5,410 bases of DNA from Cyclobacteriaceae bacterium. GTDB taxonomy: Bacteria > Bacteroidota > Bacteroidia > Cytophagales > Cyclobacteriaceae. The notes beneath the pieces were generated by a model, which saw only the letters and a list, made by a program, of their open reading frames with translations, searched no databases and was not told where the DNA came from. This document shows, one piece after another, positions 1 to 5,410 of this stretch; position 1 is the first letter of the stretch; every line of letters starts with the position of its first letter. The translations under genes and the position numbers were made by a program. The stretch is taken from positions 1 through 5,410 of the forward strand of contig JALWRJ010000282.1 in NCBI GenBank assembly GCA_026994125.1, written 5' to 3'.

Positions 1-3000
1 ATTATGAGTTTACAGTAACCCCTTCAGCTGGCTATACTATGAACTTAACCTCGCTGGTATTTGATGAATGGCAAAACGATACCGGAACAGGAACTGGCAA
101 CTATTTTTGGACGGTACGCTCTAGCCTGGATAGCTATGCAGCTGATATTCAAGCTCCAACCAGTGTGGCTCAAGTAAATGTATCAGGAGATAACAACGGC
201 TCTATTACCACAGGTAATACTGTAACGTTACCAGGCAGTTTTAGTGCCCTAACTAGTGCAGTTACCTTTAGATTTTACGCCTACGATGTAAGTGTCAATA
301 CGATGGACTGGGGTATAGATAATGTAGTTTTAAACGGTACAGTTGCCGATATTACCAGCCCCAGCATAACAGCGACTAACCTACCTACGAACCAAACCTA
401 TGCCATAGGCGAAAATCTTGATTTTGTTATTGATTACGATGAAGCCGTGGTTGTGGCAGGAGGAACCCCTCGTATTCAAATCACCTTAACATCGGGTACC
501 GTCTATGCCAACTACCTGAGTGGTTCCGGCACTAACAGCCTTACGTTTAGATATACTGTTGCCTCTAACGATGAAGATGCAGATGGCATTTCCCTAACCT
601 CTCCAATTGATTTAAACGGTGCAACCATACAGGATGGAGCTGGAAATAACGCTGATTTGGCCATTTCTACGGCAGGAACAGGAAGCATTTTAGTAGATGG
701 GGTGGCTCCATCGGTAAGTAGCCTTACCCTGCCGGCCAACCAAACGTATGCTCCTGGAGACAATCTAAATTTTATAGTAAATTACAATGATAATGTAACA
801 GTTGCAGGCGGTACCCCACGCATCCAAATAACGTTATCATCGGGTACAGTTTATGCCAATTATGCCAGTGGTTCTGGTACGGCTAACTTAACCTTTACGT
901 ACACCGTTGCCACCAACGACCTGGATGCCGATGGCATTACCCTTACCTCCCCCATCGATTTAAACGGGGCTACCATGCAAGATGCCAATGGAAATAATAC
1001 CGACTTGGCCATTTCTACCACAGGTACAGGTAGTATTTTAATAGATGGAGTAGCGCCTACGGTAAGCAGCCTTACCCTGCCGGCTAACCAAACCTACCTA
1101 CTAGGCCAAAACTTAAACTTTATTGCCAATTTTAATGAACCGGTCACAGTAGCCGGAGGCACCCCTCGTATCCAAATTACACTAAATTCGGGTACGGTAT
1201 ATGCCAATTACGCGAGTGGGTCTGGCACCGCTAACCTCACCTTTACCTACACCGTAGCCATGGGCAACCTGGATAACGATGGCATTACCTTGGTATCTCC
1301 TATTGATTTAAACGGAGCTACCCTGCAAGATGGTGTTGGTAATAATGCCAGCCTGGCTATTTCTACATCGGGTACCGGTAGTATTTTGGTAGATGGAACC
1401 AATGCATCTGTATCCTCCTTAACCTTGCCAACCAATGGTAGCTATAAAATAGGCGACAATCTTAATTTTATTGCTAATTACACTAAAGCTGTTAATGTAG
1501 CAGGGGGCACTCCCCGCATACAAATTACACTAAATTCGGGTACGGTATATGCCAATTTTACTGGTGGTTCCGGCTCATCTAACTTAACCTTTACTTACAC
1601 AGTAGCTACCAACGATTTAGACAATAACGGAATTACCTTGGTTTCACCCATCGATTTAAATGGAGCTACCATTAAAGATGCTGCCACCAACGATGCAGAT
1701 TTAGTGATTCCTACCACCGGAACAGGAAGCATTTTGGTGGATGGGGTTGCTCCCTCGGTGAGTAGCCTTACCCTACCGGCCAACCAAACCTATGCCATTG
1801 GTGATAATTTAGATTTTATAGCTAATTATAATGAAGCTGTAACCATAGCCGGAGGCACCCCTCGTATTCAAATAACCTTAAACTCAGGCACAGTGTATGC
1901 CAACTACCTGAGCGGTTCGGGCACCAGTAACCTTACGTTTAGATACACCGTGGCTACCAACGATTTAGATGCAGACGGCATTGCCCTTACCTCACCCATC
2001 GATTTAAACGGAGCTACTATGCAAGATGGAGCCGGTAATAATGCAGATTTGGCTATCCTTACCACAGGTACAGGAGGCATTTTGATAGATGGTGTTGCTC
2101 CATCGGTAAGCAGCCTTTCCCTACCGGCTAACCAAACCTATGCGATTGGCGATAATTTAGATTTTATAGCCAATTTTAACGATGCAGTTACTGTAGCAGG
2201 AGGTACTCCCCGCATTCAAATTAACTTAAACTCAGGAACAGTGTATGCCAATTACCTCAGTGGTTCAGGCACCAGCAACTTAACTTTTAGATATACCGTA
2301 GCTACTAATGATTTAGATAATAATGGAATCACCCTGGTGTCGCCTATTGATGCTAATGGAGCAACCCTACAAGATATCAACGGAAATAACGCCAACCTGA
2401 TTATAACTACCGCAGGTACCGGAAGCCTATTGGTGGATGGGGCTCCCCCGGTAGTAACTTCAATTACTAGAAGTGCCCCTGTTGCTGCTACCACTAATGC
2501 CACTTCGGTAACCTTTAGAGTAACCTTTAATGAAGCAGTAAGCAATGTGGATTTAACCGATTTTAGCTTATCGGGTACTGCGGTGGGTACGTTAGCATCG
2601 GTAACCCCGGTTTCTACCACCATTTACGATGTTACGGTTAATACTATTTCGGGCGATGGGGCGCTTAACTTAGATTTTGGAGTCAATAATATTGTGGATG
2701 CGAATGGAAATAGTTTTGCAGGAACCATAAACTCCGAACAAGAATATACCATTGATAATACCCCTCCCACCGTAAGTTCTATTGTAAGAACGGATGCCAA
2801 CCCGCACGATGCGGGCATAAATGCCGGTAATGTAAACTTTACGGTTACCTTTAGCGAACCCGTAAACAATGTTGATATATCAGATTTTACGTTTTCATCT
2901 TCCAATTTAATTGGTACTCCAACTGTTGCTAGTGTTAATGCTTCTTCGGGTACTGTATTTACCGTTAACATTAACAATTTCGATTTGGATTATACAAAAT

Positions 3001-5410
3001 CCATAGGAAACTTGAACCTTAATTTAGTGGCTACAGGTACCATAACCGATAATGTGGGCAATGATAATGTAAGTGATGTGGTGGCAGGAGCCGATGAGAC
3101 CTATTCTATTATTAACCCTGAACCGGCCGACCCCATTACACTTTTAGCTTCGCCTTCGCAAACCAGCAATAGCATAGATCTTACCTGGAACCTTTCTACC
3201 AACGAACAACGTGCGTATCAGCTTTTATTATTAGTAAAGGAATCAGGAAGTTTTCCAAACCCAACCGATGGAACGTTTATTTCAACCGATAATGATTTAA
3301 ACTCAGGTACCATTGGGCAAATGCACATAAACCTGGGACGCATTAGCTCTTATACAGTAACCGGGCTAAATTCTGGAACCACCTACGATTTTGAGCTGTA
3401 TCCTTATACCAATAACGGCTCAAATGTAAACTTTAAAACTACTGCCGTGGCTACCTTAACCCAAGCCACACCTGTGGCCTCTTTTACCCAGGTTAATTAT
3501 AGCAGTGCTTCAGCCAGTATATCCTCATTAACCAATACGCAAGCCGAGGCTTTGGGAAACACTCCCAGCTTTGTGTTTAACATTAACGATGATGGCGCCA
3601 CCAATGGAGCCGATAATGCCAAAACCAAATTTACGCAATTACGCTTTACACAAGGGCCGGGAAATGGCATAGCCGATTGGACTCAGGTAATTGCCGGAGC
3701 TCGCCTGGAGGCCGAAGGAAGCGACCTAAATACAGACGATGACCCCGGTAGTGTTTCCATTACAGCTTCGGCCATTACTTTTAGTTCGTTAAGCACGAGC
3801 AACGATCAGTTAGGCGAGGTGGATGACAACGAAAACAAACAATACACCTTACGAATTTGGCTAAAAACGAACCTGCCCGATGGGATAGACAACAGCGATA
3901 TTGTTTTTGAACTTGATGCTTCCAACACTTCTAATTTAACACTTGTAACCGGAAGTAGCGGTATAGACCCACTCTTTAACAAAAGTACTGCACCTGATGG
4001 CACCAATGCTATTGATATACAAGCCACCCAACTTACTTGGAATGTGCAACCCCAAGCCAATATTGGAGTGTTAGCGCCTTTTTCGGTAGCTCCACAAGTA
4101 TATGCCACCGATGCTAATGGAAACAGGGATACTGATTTTAATGCGGCTATAACTACCCTTTCCAATACAGGAGCCATTGCTACCAATAATAACCCGGCCA
4201 GTGCGCCTGCCAAAACATTTACCACCGGTAGTTATACCTTCGATATATCTACCTTATCAGGATTTACCTACCAGGATGCTGGCAATGGTACCCTAACCAT
4301 GATAGCCGGTGGGCTTACCACGCCAGCTTCGAACGGTGTAACCGTAAGCTACTCGGACAATACTACGATAGTAAAGAGCCTTATTTTTAATGAATCAGTT
4401 ACTTTAGACCCTACTGTTGTCCCTTTTCTACAGGTAGGCCAAATTACAATTACCGATGATAACACAGGTGTTTCAGTGAACGATAAAGCGCCTACTTTAA
4501 TCGATCAGGTGATTATTACAGCCGTAGCTGGTCCCAATGCCATTACAACTAATTGGAGTGATGCCATAGATCAAGCCGCCTTAGTAGTAGATGGAGGATC
4601 CCCCTTTGTTATAGTACCAAACGCTAACATTACGAGTAATTCAATTACCCTTGCATTACCGACCGGTGTTGGAGATGTTGGCTACATAGCTGATGATGCT
4701 ACCAAAGAACTTGAAATCTGGATTAAATTTAAGCCTACAATGACAGGCACCATCAGTAACACCATAGATAACAAAAATTTTATATTTGAAGTAACAACCG
4801 CAAGTATAAGTACCGGTACAGGTAGCAGTACCATTGCTCCTCTACAAAGCTATATAACAGATAACACAAAAAACTTTGTAGATGTACAGGCTACTGAGCT
4901 CAGGTTCGAAACCCAACCTACCACTACTTTTATAAACGAAAACATGAACCCTGTGGTAGAAGTAGAAGCAACCGATGCCAATGGAAACCGGGATGTAGAT
5001 GACAATACAACATTGGTAGCTATCACTTCAGATGGATCGCTAAACCCGGCAACAGTAAGCAATACACTTAGCAATGGGGTGGCATCCTTTAACATAGTGC
5101 ACACGGCCATTGCAACCAGCCGCCAACTTACCGCAAAAGATAATGCAGCCTTGCTTACCGCTGCTACCAGTAATTTATTCGATATAGACCCAGGCAGTGC
5201 AGAATCGGAAATTGTTACCAATGCCATTACCTACCCCACTAATATTGATTACGCTGCCAACACCGGAAATAATGTAACTGCCGCCAACCCTAAAATGTTT
5301 GAGTTTAGTATAAAAGATGGAGATGGCACCAACGATGCCGATGGATTACCTACCAATGTAACTTCGCTTAGTTTTGATATTGCCGGTTTTGAACAATTGC
5401 AATTTGTGGG
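1..5410 (+). CDS. Giant multidomain Ig-like repeat surface/secreted protein, partial at both ends
   Basis: One frame stays open across the whole window: the first complete codon is TAT at base 3, followed by 1,802 codons without a stop. The other two + frames hit stops within the first 20 bases (TAA at 16-18, TGA at 4-6). Start and stop lie outside, so signal peptide and anchoring or sorting domain cannot be seen. Visible modules in order are a jelly-roll-like module (residues 1-118), six 116-aa Ig-like repeats (119-813), two further Ig-like domains (814-1038), a fibronectin III-like domain (about 1039-1156), and a two-domain super-repeat (1166 to the edge). The translation has no Cys, few Lys and His, and much Thr/Asn/Ser/Gly/Asp, as expected for an exported beta-sandwich stalk. 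No catalytic motif or membrane segment is visible. The likely role is adhesion or cell-surface scaffolding, inferred from architecture only. Codon use and module style suggest Bacteroidota, where type IX secretion would be the usual route, but this is unproven here. Confidence 0.95.
3..356 (+). other. Jelly-roll-like beta-sandwich module (C-terminal part)
   Basis: Residues 1-118 precede the repeat array and differ from it. The segment opens with YEFTVTPSAGYTMNLTSLVF, continues through a WTVRSSLDSYAADIQ stretch, and closes with VTFRFYAYD and then WGIDNVVLNGTV. This order (EFTVTP...GY...L.SL.FD, W.VRSSLD.YA.D, TFR.Y.Y, W.IDNV.LNG) is one I recognise as a recurrent extracellular beta-sandwich module in secreted proteins of Bacteroidota and other environmental bacteria, usually without an assigned function. 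It contains Trp residues that the following six repeats lack. The module probably begins before the window, because the first visible residues are already inside a strand. Carbohydrate binding would be a guess from the fold type only. Confidence 0.6.
357..704 (+). repeat. Ig-like repeat 1
   Basis: This first 116-aa unit (residues 119-234) starts SPSITATNLPTNQTYAIGE, so its opening strand departs from the SSLTLPANQTY consensus, as is common in an edge copy. The core is canonical: GGTPRIQITLTSGTVYANYL, then LTFRYTVA, then NDEDADGI (570-590 encodes DEDADGI, a DxDxDG pattern), then GAGNNADLAI. The GAGNNADLAI stretch and the YLSGSGT/FRYT residues match repeat 5 better than adjacent repeat 2. Confidence 0.9.
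705..1052 (+). repeat. Ig-like repeat 2
   Basis: This 116-aa unit (residues 235-350) starts APSVSSLTLPANQTYAPGD. It carries IVNYNDNVTVAGGTPRIQI, YASGSGTANLTFTYT and the acidic loop DLDADGI (918-938). It is closest to repeat 3 in its central part, where both share YASGSGTANLTFTYT and differ mainly at synonymous positions. No lysine is present in the unit. Confidence 0.9.
1053..1400 (+). repeat. Ig-like repeat 3
   Basis: This 116-aa unit (residues 351-466) starts APTVSSLTLPANQTYLLGQ. It has FIANFNEPVTVAGGTPRIQI and YASGSGTANLTFTYT. Its acidic loop is degenerate: AMGNLDNDGI in place of ATNDLDADGI, so the first Asp of the DxDxDG pattern is Asn (1266-1268). A 37-nt stretch, 1173-1209, is identical to 1521-1557 in repeat 4. 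Confidence 0.9.
1401..1748 (+). repeat. Ig-like repeat 4 (most divergent copy)
   Basis: This 116-aa unit (residues 467-582) keeps exact length but diverges in sequence. It starts NASVSSLTLPTNGSYKIGD instead of APSVSSLTLPANQTYAIGD. It has YTKAVNV where the others have an acidic residue (YNEAV, YNDNV, FNEPV, FNDAV), giving Lys at 1485-1487. It also has FTGGSGSSNLTFTYT and IKDAATNDADLVI. It is the only unit of the six that contains lysine. The central GGTPRIQITLNSGTVYAN core is intact, so the fold is presumably retained. Confidence 0.9.
1749..2096 (+). repeat. Ig-like repeat 5
   Basis: This 116-aa unit (residues 583-698) is close to the consensus: APSVSSLTLPANQTYAIGD, DFIANYNEAVTIAGGTPRIQ, YLSGSGTSNLTFRYTVATND, DLDADGI (1962-1982), GAGNNADLAI. 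It is the best match to repeat 6, with about 20 differences in 115 aligned residues, and shares several C-terminal features with repeat 1. Confidence 0.9.
2097..2441 (+). repeat. Ig-like repeat 6 (one codon shorter)
   Basis: This unit has 115 aa (residues 699-813). It follows the consensus through APSVSSLSLPANQTYAIGD, DAVTVAGGTPRIQINLNSG and YLSGSGTSNLTFRYTVATND. Its acidic loop is DLDNNGI (2310-2330). The end drifts: IDANGAT, DINGNNANLIITTAGTG, LLVDGAPP, where the Val of the usual DGVAP is missing. It passes without a linker into the next Ig-like domain. Confidence 0.9.
2442..2759 (+). other. Ig-like domain, second type, copy 1
   Basis: Residues 814-919 begin APPVVTSITRSAP and carry VTFRVTFNEAVSNVDLTDFS, then a TTIYDVTVNTISGDGALNL strand pair, IVDANGNSF and a closing EQEYTIDNT. 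The order V.F.VTF.E.V..V...DF, Y.VTV.T..GDG.L.L, I.D..GN, Y.ID.T.P is typical of a widespread bacterial Ig-like domain in surface proteins, of the kind grouped under Big-type Ig-like Pfam families. It shares only the general plan and the SS-I start with the six preceding repeats. The following domain is clearly its homologue, about 106 residues downstream. The role is structural spacing by inference. Confidence 0.75.
2760..3116 (+). other. Ig-like domain, second type, copy 2
   Basis: Residues 920-1038 start TPPTVSSIVRTDANPHD and continue VNFTVTFSEPVNNVDISDF, TVFTVNINNFDLDYTKSIG, then ITDNVGNDN and ADETYSIIN. The TFSEPV..VD..DF segment lines up with TFNEAV..VD..DF of the previous domain, so the two are homologous. 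This copy is longer by about a dozen residues, mainly after the start (DAGINAG) and near the end (VSDVVAGADE). The closing IINP leads into the fibronectin-like domain. Confidence 0.75.
3117..3470 (+). other. Fibronectin type III-like domain
   Basis: Residues 1039-1156 begin PEPADPITLLASPSQTSNSI and DLTWNLS, the usual first strands with the conserved Trp, and end YTVTGLNSGTTYDFELYPYT followed by GSNVNFKTTA. The VTGL..GTTY.F.LYPY signature and final N(F/Y)KT are characteristic of the fibronectin III-like domains common in secreted Bacteroidota proteins, and are the strongest phylum hint in the window. The middle (YQLLLLVKESGSFPNPTDGT) also follows that variant, in which an intact hydrophobic strand precedes a P.P.DGT turn. 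No RGD motif is present. A short tail (3471-3497) links it to the super-repeat. Confidence 0.75.
3498..4349 (+). repeat. Long two-domain super-repeat, copy A
   Basis: Residues 1166-1449 form the first copy of a long module that recurs downstream. Sub-domain 1 (to about 4013) has YSSASASIS, FVFNINDDGATNGADNAKT, IADWTQVIAGARLEAEG, ITASAITFSSL, a very acidic DLNTDDDPG and LGEVDDNENK, then TLRIWLK and FELD. Sub-domain 2 (4014-4349) is an Ig-like unit starting DIQATQLTWNVQP and containing YATDANGNRDTDF. I recognise this style (DW...IAGA.L, TL.IWL, QATQL.......VY.TDANGN) from giant secreted Bacteroidota proteins, but cannot assign a named family. Counterpart positions lie 861-876 bp downstream in copy B: the DD of INDD/ITDD at 3588 and 4455, the Trp of RIWLK/EIWIK at 3858 and 4719, and DANGNRD at 4110 and 4974. 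Confidence 0.75.
4014..4349 (+). other. Ig-like sub-domain 2 of super-repeat copy A
   Basis: This portion of copy A starts DIQATQLTWNVQPQANIGV and has VYATDANGNRDTDFN, followed by strands ending LTMIAGGLTTPASNGVTVSY. Its counterpart in copy B starts DVQATELRFETQP 867 bp downstream and shares ATDANGNRD. The pattern (Q.T..V...F.V...V.A.DANGN.D.DF) resembles bacterial Ig-like domains of the invasin/Big_1 sort by general layout. That assignment is tentative. Confidence 0.6.
4350..5192 (+). repeat. Long two-domain super-repeat, copy B
   Basis: Residues 1450-1730 are the second copy. Sub-domain 1 (to about 4880) carries YSDNTTIVKS, VGQITITDDNTGVSVNDKAP, ITTNWSDAIDQAALVVDGG, ITSNSITLALPTG, DDATKELEIWIKFK and FIFEV. 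Sub-domain 2 (4881-5192) carries DVQATELRFETQP, EATDANGNRDVDDNT and a TSDGSLNPATV strand region. Order and spacing match copy A, but residue identity is much lower than among the six 348-bp repeats, so this duplication is either older or under weaker constraint. Conserved anchors are the DD after the first long strand, the W...I..A.L helix-like or turn segment, the IW(L/I)K strand, and ATDANGNRD.D. Confidence 0.72.
4881..5192 (+). other. Ig-like sub-domain 2 of super-repeat copy B
   Basis: This portion of copy B starts DVQATELRFETQPTTTF and contains VVEVEATDANGNRDVDDNT, ITSDGSLNPATVS and NGVASFNIVHT. This is a more regular version of the Ig-like unit than in copy A (A.NT.SNGVA.F is a typical penultimate strand for such domains). 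It ends near SNLFDIDPG, where copy C takes over. Confidence 0.6.
5193..5410 (+). repeat. Long super-repeat, copy C (start only)
   Basis: Residues 1731-1802 begin GSAESEIVTNAITYP, matching the SS..S.IS start of copy A and the SDNTTIVKS start of copy B. They continue FEFSIKDGDGTNDADGLPT, which aligns with FVFNINDDGATNGADNAKT of copy A and places the Asp pair at 5316, 861 bp after its position in copy B. SLSFDIAGFEQLQFVG then follows where copy A has QLRFTQGPGNGIADW. The window ends inside this sub-domain, so more of this module lies downstream. C resembles A more than B over this stretch. Confidence 0.68.

Larger units (their letters stand above)
357..2441 (+). repeat. Tandem array of six 116-aa Ig-like repeats (348-bp period)
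   Basis: Equivalent codons recur at 357, 705, 1053, 1401, 1749 and 2097, exactly 348 bp apart each time. The sixth unit is 345 bp, one codon shorter at its end. Each unit follows the order APSVSSLTLPANQTYAIGD, LDFIANYNEAV, VAGGTPRIQITLNSGTVYAN, SGSGT.NLTFRYTVA, NDLDADGI, SPIDLNGAT.QD, GNNADLAI, GTGSILVDG. Such units belong to the broad group of bacterial Ig-like repeats found in giant adhesins. The SWM-type/Big-type families are the nearest I can name, and only an HMM search would settle the family. Repeats 5 and 6 differ at about 20 of 115 residues by hand alignment. Repeats 1, 5 and 6 share YLSGSGT and FRYT; repeats 2 and 3 share YASGSGTANLTFTYT; repeat 4 is the most divergent. Confidence 0.93.

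Noticed and set aside
512..763. Open frame on the - strand (83 aa) opposite repeats 1 and 2
   Set aside because: It lies antisense to the continuous + strand gene. Similar antisense frames recur with the repeat period (for example 1247-1435 and 1595-1783, 348 bp apart), so it is a by-product of the repeat sequence. The peptide has no recognisable domain.
1247..1783. Two - strand open frames, 1247-1435 and 1595-1783
   Set aside because: Their start and end are offset by exactly 348 bp, which mirrors the tandem repeat on the other strand. They are shadows of the + strand coding sequence.
357..2441. Possibility that the 348-bp array is a CRISPR-like or non-coding satellite repeat
   Set aside because: The period is a multiple of three, the frame stays open throughout, differences are often synonymous, and each unit reads as one Ig-like domain. 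It is a protein repeat.
2252..2977. Two adjacent - strand open frames, 2252-2623 and 2624-2977
   Set aside because: Both lie opposite intact Ig-like domains of the + strand gene, and their low-complexity Val/Leu/Ser-rich products match no family I know.
3806..4225. - strand open frame of 139 aa with hydrophobic stretches, briefly considered as a small membrane protein
   Set aside because: It is the reverse complement of well-conserved super-repeat copy A. The hydrophobicity comes from reversed Asn/Thr/Gly/Ala codons, and no homologous motif is visible.
4591..4612. Purine-rich stretch followed by a C-run (GGAGGATCCCCC) resembling a ribosome binding site or short palindrome
   Set aside because: It is in-frame coding sequence (DGGSP) inside super-repeat copy B, with no start codon or new reading frame after it.
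4850..5227. - strand open frame of 125 aa
   Set aside because: It is antisense to super-repeat copy B sub-domain 2, whose ATDANGNRD motif and repeat match show that the + strand is the coding one.
1..5410. Possible frameshift or pseudogene given the repetitive sequence
   Set aside because: Codon-by-codon reading found one unbroken frame, with the domain order continuous from the first to the last base.

Overview
The window lies entirely inside one very large protein-coding gene on the + strand. The only frame open from end to end has its first complete codon at base 3 and runs off the right edge. That gives 1,802 complete codons with no stop, so neither the start codon nor the stop codon is present. 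No promoter, ribosome binding site, terminator, RNA gene, CRISPR array or insertion sequence was found. Below, residue n of the visible protein is encoded by the codon starting at base 3n.

The protein is a string of beta-sandwich modules, typical of giant secreted or surface-anchored bacterial proteins. It is rich in Thr, Asn, Ser, Gly, Val and Asp, poor in Lys and His, and my translation contains no cysteine. Codon choice (frequent TTA leucine, AGA arginine, moderate GC) and the style of the modules suggest a Bacteroidota genome, perhaps Cytophagales-like. This is inferred from resemblance, not from a marker gene. In that phylum such proteins are commonly exported by the type IX secretion system, but the C-terminus that would show this is outside the window.

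Layout: (1) 3-356, the end of a jelly-roll-like module. (2) 357-2441, six tandem Ig-like repeats, five of exactly 348 bp (116 aa) and the last 345 bp. (3) 2442-3116, two Ig-like domains of a second type. (4) 3117-3470, a fibronectin type III-like domain. (5) 3498-5410, a second, longer and more diverged tandem repeat of about 281-289 aa. It has two full copies (A and B) and the start of a third (C), and each full copy consists of two sub-domains.

The modules probably act as a long extracellular stalk or adhesin that holds a functional domain away from the cell. No catalytic domain or recognisable ligand-binding site is visible. The main points for a second look are the indel-free 348-bp array, its patchy repeat relationships with a locally identical DNA block, Asp-rich possible calcium loops in phase with the repeats, a charge reversal in repeat 4, and the unnamed ~288-aa super-repeat.
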